Shown here one piece after another: positions 1 through 11,401 of a stretch of 64,000 nucleotides of DNA. A program made the position numbers and the translations under genes. The DNA is from Portunus trituberculatus (taxonomy: Eukaryota > Arthropoda > Malacostraca > Decapoda > Portunidae), in the NCBI RefSeq assembly GCF_017591435.1, contig NC_059296.1:4890001-4954000 (forward strand), read 5' to 3'. Each line of letters opens with the position of its first letter. Within the stretch, counting starts at the first letter, position 1. A model generated the notes under the pieces. It did not search any database, was not told where the DNA came from, and saw only the letters and a list, made by a program, of their open reading frames with translations.

Positions 1-656
1 TCGCCTGTTTTCCAGCATGTTTAATGGAATGCTCTCTCTCTCTCTCTTTTTCCTTGGTCGTGGTAACAGAGGTGGTAATGCTTTCAGATCGGGGATTATG
101 AAAACGTCAGACCGCTTCATAACTCCTTTGCTTTCTTTTCAATTAAGATATATTATTGAATCCTTTTCCATTTTCCTAGTTCGTAGTAAGGGTAGGTACA
201 TACTCCTAAACCATCCAGTGCCTTCTCGAATTTAACAAAGTGTAGTAGACGTTATTTAGAATTTCGAAGGATGTTTTTGGTGCTTTTAATAATAGTTTAC
301 CTAGAATTTCCCAATAATAATGCAAAAACCAACCCCTGCCCTGTGAATTCTCTACTAATCACCCTAATGGCCTTAGAAAATTGCCCTTGCGAGACCCAGA
401 AGCGGTTAAAGACTTATAGACATCTAAGTATTATAGACCAGAATTGTGAAAACGTTATCGTGTTTTATATTCCCTCCCCTAAGCAACCGGTACTGAGGGA
501 ATATCCGAAGACTTTCAATTTTTTTTCTCTCTTCTTCCATCAAATCTAGATAACAATATGTATTCAATGAGACCAGCTTAAGACTCCACCCACTTGACGA
601 ACTGACCAAAATCCAACGTTCAGGAAGACATGAGCGCCATCAAAGCAGCCGTAGCA
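1..656. other. No gene seen; unique sequence
   Basis: AT-leaning anonymous sequence with a short CT run at about 31-48. Open frames on both strands are short and show no recognisable domain or splice framework. Confidence 0.6.
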
Positions 657-786
657 AGAGGAGGAGGAGGAGGAGGAGGAGGAGGAGGAGGAGGAGGAGG
701 AGGAGGAGGAGGAGGAGGAGAAGAAGAAGAAGAAGAAGAAGAAGAAGAAGAAGAAGACCAAGAAGGAGGAGGAGGAGGAGGAAGAG

Positions 787-818
<32 letters not shown>

Positions 819-895
819 AGAGGAAGAGAAGGAGGAGGAGGAGGAGGAGGAGGAGGAGGAGGAGGAGGAGGAGGAGGAGGAGGAGGAGGAGGAGA
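657..895. repeat. GGA/GAA trinucleotide tract
   Basis: A roughly 239-bp all-purine tract made of a GGA block, a GAA block near 720-757, mixed GGA/AGA, then GGA again. An ATG at 630 opens an 89-codon frame (MSAIKAAVAR followed by poly-Gly and poly-Glu) ending at 899, but the residues are just the repeat translated, so I do not call a gene. The tract could form triplex or G-rich structures. Confidence 0.95.
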
Positions 896-1199
896 TTAAC
901 GCCTCTTCTTTTGGCTAATACACCAGCTGTCTGGCTTGATCTCTTCGACCACGACCTACCACAATATTCTCTCTCACTGCAGACGTTAACCTCATTTCCT
1001 TCGGATCAGATTTCTGTAGGTAATCTAGTTTGGATATTCTCTTCTTAGGCATCAGTTATCAAAATAGAAAAGTCAGCAAGGCCAGGGAGCGGGAATTGTG
1101 TGCTAGACCTTATTGAAACTACACATGAAATTCTGTGTATTAGCGTCCTTCCTTCAAACCGGATTGACTTTCTTGACGCCCGTGGGTAGAACGGCGTGT
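896..1199. other. No gene seen
   Basis: Anonymous sequence between the GGA tract and the first unit of the tandem repeat that follows. Confidence 0.5.
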
Positions 1200-1790
1200 G
1201 ATTGTGGGATGAGAAGCACAACGGCAGACATGGAAATTGCCAAGCAGTCTTAAGTATTTTTCCCCACACTCTAATCTAAGCCTTCTTGGTTGTATGAACT
1301 GTGAACTTGGATTGTGAAATGAAAAGCAACGAGGCAACGTGTTTTCTCTCTTTTTTTTTTTTTTTAGACAGGGAAACTACCAAGTATTTTTCCCCACTCA
1401 CTAATCTAATATTTTTAGTCTAGTTTGCATGAGCAGTGACCACACAGAGATTGTGAAATGAAAAGCAACGAGGCAACGTGTTCTCTTTCTTTCTTTTTCT
1501 TTTTAAGTTAGACAGGGAAACTACCAAGTATTTTTTTTCCAAACTCATAAATCTAATATTTTTAGTCTAGTTTACATGAACAGTGATCACACGGAGATTG
1601 TGAAATGAAAAGCAACAAGGCAGCGTGTTCTCTTTCTTTCTTTTTCTTTTAAGGTAAACATGGAAACTACAAATATATTAAGGATTGTTCTCTATAACAC
1701 GATGATGTGTTTTCTTTGATTTCATTTCCAGGCAGCCACAGAAACTTCAAATTTGTTGAGGATTGTGCTTGATAATACCTTGATATAAGT
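1200..1790. repeat. Degenerate tandem repeat, about 110-147-bp units
   Basis: The phrase GATTGTGAAATGAAAAGCAA and its variants recurs at 1200, 1310, 1449 and 1596. It is followed each time by a T-rich stretch, then a GGAAACTACCAAGTATTTTT-like phrase, then TCTAATATTTTTAGTCTAG. A fifth, more decayed partial unit runs to about 1790. The spacings (110, 139, 147) differ mainly through the T-rich segment. No coding potential is seen. Confidence 0.85.
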
Positions 1791-2290
1791 GTGTTTAACT
1801 CTCACAAAGAGTGTATTTCATCACTTTATTTACAATATGCACACATAGTCTGACGTAAGTGTGAAGCCCACCCAATTCTTCCTGTCCTCGAGAGAAAAAA
1901 AAAAAACCTCTTGAGTGTAGTATTATAAATCAAATCCTCTATAACATTCCAGGATAAAAAGAATCATGTCCTCTTCACTCGCCTAGTTTGACCACCACTT
2001 AGCGAAAACAAGCGCTCCTCGTCCTCACCTCCACCAAAAGCCATCATCAGCACATTCACCCTCCGTCTATACCGCTTGCCTCACTGATCCTTTTGGCCAC
2101 GGATCCCATTCACACAGATTCAATCATAGCTTTACACTTTATGTTCTGTCAGGTCACACGCCCTTCCTCGTTACCTCCCACACACGCCCACAGCCTTCCT
2201 TTAGGTCATAAGCTCCCTCCGTTATCTTTCTTTGGCTGGTGCACTCCTTTCACCAGTCTGTATTTCATCCTTCTCTCCATCATTGTGCCT
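1791..2290. other. No gene seen
   Basis: Anonymous AT-rich to pyrimidine-rich sequence, with a short A12 run near 1895. A frame of about 90 codons (2093-2371) overlaps the next tandem repeat and has no family signature. Confidence 0.5.
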
Positions 2291-2572
2291 CACCTCCCTA
2301 TTCACAAACGCCCTGCTCTCTCACCACGACAATTTTCTAAGGTGACAGAGAAGACTAATGGGTTTTCATGACAGTTTCTCCTTTTAATTAAGAAGTTTTG
2401 CCAATCCATCACCAAAATCATGAAAATACTTCACCTCCGTATTGACAAACGCCCTGCTCTCTCACCACGACAATTTTCTAAGGTGATAGAGAAGACTAAG
2501 CGGATTATCATAACAGTTCCTCCTTTTAATTAAGTAGAAATCTTGCCAATCCATCACTAAAAACATGCAAAT
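2291..2572. repeat. Direct tandem duplication, 141-bp period
   Basis: CACCTCCCTATTCACAAACG at 2291 and its near copy at 2432 each begin a unit containing CCCTGCTCTCTCACCACGAC, a TCCTTTTAATTAAG phrase and TTGCCAATCCATCAC. Two copies are present with roughly 10% divergence by eye. Confidence 0.9.
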
Positions 2573-2804
2573 ACCCTTAAAAACACAAGTATCTTCAACT
2601 GGAACCTTCAGAAAACAGTGATAGTGAGAGAGCGAAGTGTTTCAGCATACCGTGTCACCAGGCGGACCACAAAGTGACCATTAGAGCTTTATTGACTTTT
2701 TTTTTCCCTTTTCACGAAGGTGTTTGGTTGAGACTGTTTTTTTAATTCCTTCCATAGCCCGTGGCCTGTTTTTTTCTATTTTTTTATTTTCTTTTGTTTT
2801 AGTT

Positions 2805-2887
<83 letters not shown>
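2805..2887. repeat. Composite microsatellite (GT)n(GA)n
   Basis: About 20 bp of GT pass directly into about 64 bp of GA without spacer. The same GT-to-GA order recurs at 28424 and, on the other strand, at 38060. Confidence 0.97.
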
Positions 2888-2889
<2 letters not shown>

Positions 2890-2987
2890 TCACTTCCTGT
2901 TCCTCACATTATTCTCTCTCCTATACTGCATTTCCTTTCGGATCTGTAAGAGAACTGGTGACTAAGTGGATCTTTCTCATTTTACCT

Positions 2988-3032
2988 TTTTGTTGCTCCT
3001 GGCCAGTTTTCCTTTCTAGCATAAAAAAAAAA
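2988..3032 (+). repeat. Interspersed repeat, A-tailed 3' end fragment
   Basis: TTGTTGCTCCTGGCCAGTTT, then CCTTTCTAGCAT and an A10 run. A second copy lies at 50784-50830 (TTGCCCTTGGCTAGTTTCCC, then TCTTGCATAAAAAAA). Two dispersed copies ending in poly-A suggest the 3' end of a retroelement; the parent family is not identified. Confidence 0.6.
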
Positions 3033-3072
3033 CCAGCAAATATCACTACTACATTAAACCTGCATTACCTTC

Positions 3073-3300
3073 ACTACGTGGTGCAGTGGAACCATGCATG
3101 CTTTGGGGTCCGAGGGGTCTCCAAGCGCACGGGTTCGAATCCTGTCCATGGTCAGAGTGTAGATTTGGCTTCCTCACTCGGGGCAACGGTTTCCTAGCGG
3201 GTGGGCTTTGAGATAGGAGGTACCCCAAAAAGTATCCTCTTTAGCCCATAAACTCCCGTGAAAAGCCCACATGGTATAAATAAATAAATAAAAAAAATAA
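3073..3300 (+). mobile_element. tRNA-derived SINE, A-rich tail
   Basis: The head carries a pol III A-box-like motif TGGTGCAGTGG at 3079 and a perfect B box GGTTCGAATCC at 3132, about 43 bp apart. An unrelated body of about 130 bp follows and ends in TAAATAAATAAATA plus an A run (3274-3300). That head-body-tail order is the standard SINE structure. The anticodon and acceptor stems do not fold cleanly, so it is not a tRNA gene. No convincing target-site duplication was found. It belongs to a different family from the SINE at 8224 and 21824. Confidence 0.8.
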
Positions 3301-6300
3301 CACAGACGCATAAAACACATGGCTATCTACCCACTACCTGGTGTGACTACCAGATAACACCTTTGAAATATCCCTTCCCTTAATTAATGTGGTAGATTCT
3401 CCAGGTAATACGTTCAAGGAAGTCAGTGGGGGATGATTATTTTATCATTAGATTTAGATTGATCCCAAAGCTGTCTCCTAAGGGCCACCAGGTCTGATGC
3501 TGCTGATTCCTCCTTTGTGTTCCTTTGTGGTGAAGTCTTAACGAGTAACGTGTCAATTAAGAGGAGAATTATTCTGGATATAACTTCGGTGGACGTGTTT
3601 GGTGTTTATGATTCTTGTTGTGATTTATGTTTTTAGCCTTCTTTTCCTCCTCCTCCTCCTCTTCCTCCTCCACCTCTCCCTTCAGTGCACGTGTATCAGT
3701 AGAAGCACAATTAAGTCATTTATTAGATTTATCGTTAATACACTGCGTGTGTGTGTGTGTGTGTGTGTGTGAGTGTGAGTGTTAATCTCATGCTGCATCT
3801 TCTTTTTAATGGCCATTCAGATTTATGACTATATCAGTAGTTAATTTAATTGTACTGGTTAATATGAAAGCCTTGAGAATGAACCCCCTAAACCCATTAC
3901 CCCATGTCTCTAATGGCTCTAATGGTAGCACGACTGACCCATGGCTGTACGTAGGATGGGCTCCCGGACAGCTGCGTGCATGGGGCGGCAGCGGAGGTGG
4001 TGAAATGGCTACTGTAGGGGACGATGTTAGTGAGTTAGTCTTGGTTACTCTTGGATTATGAAGGGAGCGGACTGGAGGGAGAAAATTGCTGGGTGTAACA
4101 AGGGTGGTGTACGCTGTGTGGTGATATGTGTTGTTGTGTGTCAGTTTTGCGTTGTTTTGCCTTATGTGTTAACTTCTCAGCTGCTTTCTCGCTTCCTCCT
4201 TCCTCCTTTTAAGTTGCTATTGAGTCTTCTACTTTGCTATTTGATCATTCTACTGTCCTGCCTCTCGTATCAGTAGATATAGTATAGAGTGACATGTATG
4301 GCCACCTAATATCTGTAACATTTATAAGTAGTTTGGATAAAAAATGCTTTGGGAGGAATTCTGAGTTCTTTGACGTAGTGTAGGGAGATAGTGGTGGTTG
4401 CGGTCCAGTGTATGTAGATCTGGGTTGCGGTGGTGGTGGTGATGGTGGTGGTCGGTGCAGTGGCGGCGGGTCCTCGTTAGGCAAGACTCTCCCTTCCTCA
4501 CTTGGCCATTACTGACTGTGCAACTTAATTTTCTGTATAATTAAGTTGCCTGGAGTGTAATCTTGTGCTTCATAGTCGTGATCATTATACAGCACGAAGC
4601 TCACGCCCGCAGCAGGCCGCGGACACGCACCGTGTTTGTGTGTTGGTAGACAGGGCGAAGCTCGCCGCCAATACCACTCAAGGGAAGATTCCTTGGTGCG
4701 ATTTATGCACCACGTCGCCCGCATCATGCTAATCACCTGTTAAAAAATCGAGTGTTAAATTATTTATTAGTTCAGGAGATTAACTGCTTGCTGTGAGTTA
4801 TATCAATGTATCTTGGTTTTAAGTTCACCTCCACATACTCTGTTCTTTCATTTGCTTCCTCTCTTCATCACCTTTGCAACGCCTTCTCTTCTTTCATGGT
4901 TGCTTCATTTTGTGCCTCGATGTTTTTTTTTTTACTGTCTCTGTTTTTTTTTTCTCTATTTTCTTTGTTCTATTTGCTGGTTCCTCTCTCTCTGAGATCC
5001 AACACCGCCTCTCGAAGCCTTCTCTTTCCGGACTTCAAGGTGCTCTTGTCTTCGAGGAACATTCCAGACTCGCCTCGCGTAATTGACGTGTTTTCTTCTC
5101 ACTTAGATTGCAGCAAAGGTTCCTTGATTGCATTCCTTTCGATAAAGAAGAATTAAACAGTCGTCGTTCATCCTCAATGCCAATTAATCTCCATGGCTCG
5201 GCGCCGACATCTTTGTTACCGACTAAAAATCAGCCATTATTTACCTTCGGCAGTCAGGCCGCATCCAGTCGTTCAGCTCGATAGCATCTTCCTCTTGGCA
5301 GATCGAATCATTTCTCGGTGAGGCGTGTGTTGTGGGATGCATGCCAGGCGCCCCTCCAGCCACCGTGATCTCTCAACCTGTCTCAAAGGTCCCCACGAAC
5401 ATCGATCCTCAACTAATTCTTCTCGTCGTCAGCGTCACTTGTCCCTCTAGCCCGAGACGAGTTCCATAGAAGACATTTGCATCATTCTCAACTCAGCCTT
5501 GGGAGAGCTGCTCCAGGTGTCCTTTTTTTAGACTCGACGTTCACCATTACCCCCAATCAACAAAGGGGCGAATCCTCATCCCGCGAATCCACAAGTAGCA
5601 AGGTTCAAAGAAGGGGGGAAATGGAAAAATAAGCGGCGCGGCGGCCGATGATGAGTCTGCTCACGTCGCTAATGTAGCCTCGTAATCCATCAAGGTGATC
5701 TCTCAATCGGAATCAATTCATCAAACAACCGATCGATCCATTCATATCAGGTCATTACCATAACGCACCAGACCGAGAGATAAATGACGGCGCCTGTGAG
5801 GATCCCAGCATCATTGATCACCTGGCGATGCTCTGCGGCAGAAGCCAGGGCCACGTCACTCCGCCAGCCACGGAGGAAAGCCTGCATGCCGGAGATAAAA
5901 GACAACGGTGCCGTGGAGGAACAACCTCACGGGCCAGGCAAGGGTCAGACTAGAACGATGGACAAGTTTGGTTTAGGGAGATGAAGAGCAGAGCGGCGCC
6001 CAACACACCCCGACCCGGCCTATATTGAACGCTCAGCAAGATCTAATTAGCACTATTGTACTGCTACAAACTATGCTGTCCTAATAAAAAAGTAGACGTT
6101 GATGTGGCATTGAAGTCCTTCGTTTTGTACCCAAAGGAAGAGTAAGAAAGATAAAGATTGAAAATATTAGTACTTATTCCTGGAAGTCTCGTAGACCTAA
6201 TCAGACATCGAGACAAAGTAATTTGATTCTAATTTGTACTGACGTCTCAGTCAGATAAACCCTATCACTGAGCCACCAATGTTCCTCATGTCGGTGGTGA

Positions 6301-7290
6301 CGGTGAGGCAACGAACACACTCAGCTATCGCGACCACTTACAAACGACAACCATTTTTTAGCACGGGTAATTATCTACACATACTTACGAAGCTCGCAGA
6401 GACATTTTATCTGGGCCATAATCGTGCATCGCCTTCTCGTCCATTCTTTTTTAGCGATTCGCTTTAAAAACATGGCTGTCAGTTATCAATGCAGCGTCAC
6501 TCTGGCCAGGCTGCCGTGCATAAGTCAATATTCAAGTGACGGCACTGAGTAGCTGGCATTCCCTGCGGCTGTGTTTATTACAGCCATCAATGTATTACCA
6601 GCATCATTCATTATCATGCGCGCCACAGCCTCCAGCACAACCAGCCAACCAGCCAGCCAGCCAATCAGCCAGCCAGCCACGTCCAGGCACAGCGGGACAG
6701 ATGGATGGCGCCCACAACCACCCAAGAATATGCCTCCACACGAAATCGAAGTTTGGTGTTAATTTGCTCCTAAATCACCTGGAGGTCATAACACCTGTGC
6801 GAAGTGGGAGCAAGAAATGTAATTGACTTAATAAATCCCAAATCATGTGCGTTCGGTCGGGCCACCCAGAGAAATGGATTAATTACGGCTGGACACTAAA
6901 TCCTGCAGTGTGTCTCGCCAGAATGTATGAGGCGAGAATGAAGGAGAAGCAGATAAAGAAGAGTGAACCAAAACGCGTTAACGAATATGAAAGGAACCGA
7001 AGAACATTTGACGAATTTATTGTCTGGGTTAATAAACGAACACTGGAAACAGGTAACGTGGATGTAAAAAAGTGAACGAAAGCAAATGAGAAGGGAAGGG
7101 AGAAGGAGGAGGAGGAAGTGGAGGGTCAAGGAGAAGGGGGAGAGGACAAAGAGGAGAAGAAGGACTGATGGGAACCCAACAGAAAGGAGAGATGGAGAAG
7201 TTAAGTACTAGATAATATTTTCGGGATTTGTTTTTATCACTCTAATTTCAACGTTATGAAATATTTAAATATGGTTGCCAAACATACATT
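3301..7290. other. No gene seen; anonymous sequence with small repeats
   Basis: About 4 kb containing a CCTCCT stretch near 3646-3670, a 24-bp GT tract at 3747-3770, a CAGC-rich patch at 6640-6682 and a purine-rich patch near 7080-7195. Open frames (for example 4806-5156, 6536-6826) are pyrimidine-rich or repeat-driven and match no family I recognise. The 5.2-6.0 kb part is more CpG-rich, but no exon could be delimited. Confidence 0.5.
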
Positions 7291-7291
7291 G

Positions 7292-7378
<87 letters not shown>

Positions 7379-7388
7379 CACTACTACT
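7291..7388. repeat. (CTA)n microsatellite
   Basis: About 98 bp of CTA/TAC, nearly perfect, with one CAC interruption near the right edge. Confidence 0.97.
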
Positions 7389-8154
7389 TTTTCTTCTTCT
7401 TTTTTCTACTTAAAAAATTCAAATAAAAGGAGTCAGCGCTGTATTTTCTATTACGTTTTACACTGCAATGTTGTCATTTTGTCGTTAGTTTGCCTTCGTA
7501 AGAAAAAAAAAAAAACATACTTCTTGTCGCCTATTCTTTCTACAAAAGAAAATGAGATAGAGAGAAACAAGGCAATCAGTGTCTCTGTAGCAGTGTACAC
7601 GCTTCACTAACTACATACACTGCAGGCTGAGTAAGATCCAGCACAATGGGTAGAGGTATCGGAAAAGCTGTACCTTCATAACATGTGATAGTCGGCACTG
7701 TCATTCCCCTGGACGCCATAAAAAGACAAAAGGTTGACACGTCCAGGGGAATTACAGGGTATCACTCGCTTATTTCCCGTTGTAAGAGTCGGGTTTCGCT
7801 CAGTCGATCCCGCGAAATACACGAAAGAGGATGGTGTACATGTCCTGCGTCGAGCGAATAGAGCGAGTATGCCACAGCGATTTACTGAGAGCCGTTCGCT
7901 TCAGCTTCCCGCAAGACGCGATGCCCTACAGGCTACACAGGTACAGCTGCCTCATTAGTCACGCACGTCGGCGCTTCTCCCGCACTCGCGTCCCGGGAGG
8001 TGTCTCAATCCACTCAGGGCATTCGGAGATCAGGTTCGCCTCGCTCTTCCTTTCGTTTGATTTTCTGTAGCGCTATTTGCAAGCACAGTCAATGGAGGGA
8101 GTGAGGAAGGGATGGGAGTAAGTGAGGAGTGAAATGTGGGATTAAACTGGGTAG

Positions 8155-8159
<5 letters not shown>
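7389..8159. other. No gene seen
   Basis: Anonymous sequence with a poly-A13 run near 7502. Small frames at 7734-8070 overlap in two phases and show no recognisable protein. Confidence 0.5.

Positions 8160-8223
<64 letters not shown>
8160..8223. repeat. (GT)n at the 3' end of a SINE
   Basis: About 64 bp of perfect GT. Read on the minus strand this is a CA tail directly following the SINE body. Confidence 0.97.
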
Positions 8224-8224
<1 letters not shown>

Positions 8225-8502
8225 CACTGTTTGATCTGCTGCAGTCTCTAACGAGACAGCCAGACGTTACCCTACGGAACGAGCTCATTATTTCCGATCT
8301 TCGGATAGGCCTGAGACCAGGCACACAACACACACCGGGACAACAAGGTCACAACTCCTCGATTTACATCCCGTACCTACTCACTGCTAGGTGAACAGGG
8401 GCTACACGTGAAAGGAGACACACCCAAATATCTCCACCCGGCCGGGGAATCGAACCCCGGTCCTCTGGTTTGTGAAGCCAGCGCTCTAACCACTGAGCTA
8501 CC

Positions 8503-8503
<1 letters not shown>
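8224..8503 (-). mobile_element. tRNA-derived SINE, CA-bounded, copy 1
   Basis: On the minus strand the first 69 bases (8503 down to 8435) are strikingly tRNA-like. The D arm GCTCAGTGGTTAGAGC pairs fully. The anticodon arm has a seven-base loop with CAC in the anticodon position (Val-like) and one C-A mismatch. The T arm CGGGGTTCGATTCCCCG is perfect and contains the B box. The acceptor stem does not pair because GT/CA repeat abuts its 5' side. A body of about 210 bp follows and is shared with the copy at 21824-22030 (for example CCTGTTCACCTAGCAG, TAGGTACGGGATGTAA, CCGAAGATCGG). It ends directly in CA repeat. The broken acceptor stem argues against a functional tRNA gene. Confidence 0.88.

Positions 8504-8580
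<77 letters not shown>
8504..8580. repeat. (GT)n at the 5' side of the SINE
   Basis: 77 bp of GT directly abutting the tRNA-like head, so the SINE is enclosed by the same dinucleotide on both sides. Confidence 0.97.
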
Positions 8581-8582
<2 letters not shown>

Positions 8583-8642
8583 ATAAGGATAGGTGGCGAA
8601 GATTGACTTTCTGGGAAGAACAATACGAGAAAGTGATGATTT

Positions 8643-8646
<4 letters not shown>

Positions 8647-8708
<62 letters not shown>
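8647..8708. repeat. (GA)n microsatellite
   Basis: 62 bp, perfect. Confidence 0.97.
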
Positions 8709-11306
8709 AGGGGAGGAGATAATGATGCTTGAATACCTAAGGAGAATAGATTGACTTGTAATGTTTGTCCTGTGGGAATGTAATAAGCGGTACATGGCCA
8801 GGTGTGGTGCATGCGCTGTGCTCTTCTCCTTCCCCGCGATTACCATGTCAGGATTTTAATGACGCGGAATGCAGTTTTACTTAATCTGCATTGGGTTCAG
8901 GTTATACATTGTGGTGTTTTGCTATAATGAGCTCACCTGTTTGTAATTGTGTTGTGGTCAATTATACCCAACGATTCATCTGTCTTTCTGTCTGTCTATC
9001 TGTTTGTTCATCTGGTAATCTGACTGTCTCTATATATGGCTCCCTTGTTTTGGATTTGTTTGTATTCTGCTGGGAAAATAATATAAAAATTCAATGTTTG
9101 TTTTCTATCTTTCTATGCAGTATATGTTTTCTAAGCTCTGATTTTTTTTTTTTCCATTTATTATTTCTCCTATTTCTCGTTGATAATAGAAGGAATCAAG
9201 TAGCTTATCTCATACAGGGACTGCCACGTGAATCCCTGACAGCCTTGCAGCTTCCCTCAATGTGTTATGTTCTTATGTGGTAGAAGTCGCCATGAAAGAG
9301 TATGTGAGTGTTTGCTTCCATTATGTTGGTTATCGTTATTTTGTATGCTTTAATAAATCATTACTTTTTATAAGTTAAGATGCGTATATTTTTTCTTCAG
9401 CGACCGTCAAGAGCAAAAGGGAAATGCATTGTGTCTCTGATGAAGAATTGCTTCACGTTATAATCTTTTGACGTTGTGTATGATGCTTCACTGAGTTCTT
9501 TTTTATTATATTTTTAGTCGACTCACTCCGCAACTCCATTCTAATCATCGTGCCTATTCATCTCTTTAAATTTATTGCCGTAAGATCTCATAATTAAGTT
9601 ACGCGTAAGACTTAATAATTAGGTCCGTTCTCATTATTTCTTGAACCATTAAGAAAATTGATGCGCCGCCATGTGGTTCGCCGCTCTAGTTCTGTCGGGC
9701 CGGAGGTGCGGAGGAAGAGGTTAGCGTGAGCACGGCAGGTAAAGAAAACAGATGAGCAAAAACGCACAGCTGTCACGGGGATCATAACAATAAATCCACA
9801 GGAAAGGAGGCGATGTTAGCGGCAATCGCATCGGGAATGAATTTGGGCATAGCCACGCCCATGCACCCTTGAGAGATATGTCTCCTTCCCACCCCTCAGC
9901 GCACACTCACGCCGCCATTATGATGAAGAGACGATCACTAAAATCAGATGGAGGTGAACAATTATGACGTGGAGCGCGAGGGGCCGCCGCGTCGTTGGGG
10001 AGGGGCAGCTGATGATACCATTAGCGGGGCGTTTGAAGTGGCGGCCAGACATGTTCGTGGCGAGGAACAGGGGATGTGCAGGCACCCCTCGAGGCAAGAC
10101 CTGGCGCGTGCTTCAGGGGCTGTCCTCGGCTTAACCCTACGAACGGTATGGGTCGCCTCAGACTTAACAAAACATTGTGGTACAAGTCTAGAGTATGATT
10201 TTGAAAGACGCCATTGAATGCATGAAAACTATAAGGTAACTGAAATATGTTGCCGCCTGTAATTTTATATCAGTTCATTAATAGCAAGGTTTACTTAGTG
10301 TTGTCTTGTTATTAGCTGTGTGGTACTCGCACGACAGCTAAAGGCATGAACTTCAAACCTTGGCTTATGTAAGATTACATCAAGTGCTGGTTGGGAAACA
10401 AACTGCCTGGTCACCTCCACAGGTTGGGCTGATATCTTATGCCACATGTGGCTACCCTGAACATACCGTGGAAAGAGCATGAAGAGGGTGGGAATGATGA
10501 AGACCGAAGGATATATTTTATTAAATAGAAATGGAATGGACAAGGAGAATGAAAAACTTGAAGAAAAACAAACTAAGAAGAAATGAGGACAAGTTTCATG
10601 ATTCTGGAAAGTTTAAGTAGAAAAAATGTATGAGGAAAAATAAGAAACATTATTTATGAATCTCTGAATGGACTTCCTAATAAAAGAATACATTAAAAGA
10701 TAAATGACTTAATTCCAATTCTATTCCAACACAATACCAATAGAAAATCAGAAAAAAAGTGCAATTACTTAACAGAGGCTAAAAAAAACATATCTAACTA
10801 GTGTATATTCGATTGCCCTTATCAATTTCACTATTGGTTTCCACATTGACATATATTTACAACATTCAGCCTTCATGCACATTATATCGCAACAGTCCAT
10901 GACACATCCACATCTATAAGCTTTTATATTTACGTATATTCGTCGCTATCAATTCATTTTCACAAATACGTATAGCAATAGTGTAAGAGAAGCAGCACAA
11001 CAAGTTCTTCATCTGTTTTCTTTTATGCTCCCTTGTGATGTGACCTCCAGTAACGAGGGTCGAGGGCGGAGGTCAGGACGTCGTCTGGCCTTCACCTCCA
11101 CTACCGCTCTGGTCGTCCCCCGCGCTGGTCAGGGGAGGCAGACAGGTGATTTAAGAGACGCCAAGATTTACATGTGAACACATAAGGCAGTGCGTCCGTC
11201 GCCACCTTCTGAAGGGGGAAAGTAAGACCTGCTGCTGATAGGGATGTGTACCTCTCTGCGGGCGTCGAGGGCTGTGTGGACCGATACTTGTGAGAGGAAG
11301 GGGAAG

Positions 11307-11307
<1 letters not shown>
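8709..11307. other. No gene seen; one repeat fragment
   Basis: Anonymous sequence containing the fragment at 9203-9280. An ATG-started 89-codon frame at 9948-10217 (plus; begins MEVNNYDVEREGPPRRWGGA) is free of simple repeats but has no recognisable domain and no flanking exon structure, so it is not called a gene. AT-rich from about 10.5 to 11.0 kb. Confidence 0.5.
9203..9280 (+). repeat. Interspersed repeat with GGGACTGCC...TTATGTTCTTATG signature
   Basis: The order CATACAGGGACTGCCACGTG, a middle with CTTGCAGCTTCCCTCAATG, and the end TTATGTTCTTATGT recurs, diverged, at 36493, 36596 and 61903. All copies lie in the same orientation and end in the same octamer-like TTATGTTC motif. That is consistent with the 3' end of a non-LTR retroelement whose body is missing; the family name is not known to me. 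Confidence 0.6.

Positions 11308-11400
<93 letters not shown>
11308..11400. repeat. (CA)n microsatellite
   Basis: 93 bp, perfect. Confidence 0.97.

Positions 11401-11401
<1 letters not shown>

Noticed and set aside
630..899. ATG-started 89-codon Gly/Glu/Arg-rich frame
   Set aside because: Beyond the first ten residues it is a translation of the GGA/GAA tract; stop codon lies right at the tract edge.
3078..3145. Possible tRNA gene with perfect B box
   Set aside because: No consistent anticodon or acceptor stem; body and A-rich tail make it a SINE.
8435..8503. tRNA-Val(CAC)-like gene on the minus strand
   Set aside because: Acceptor stem is not paired, the 5' side is CA repeat and the head is fused to a body shared with another locus; it is a SINE.
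9948..10217. Repeat-free 89-codon ATG frame on the plus strand
   Set aside because: No recognisable domain, no exon framework, length expected by chance in GC-richer sequence.
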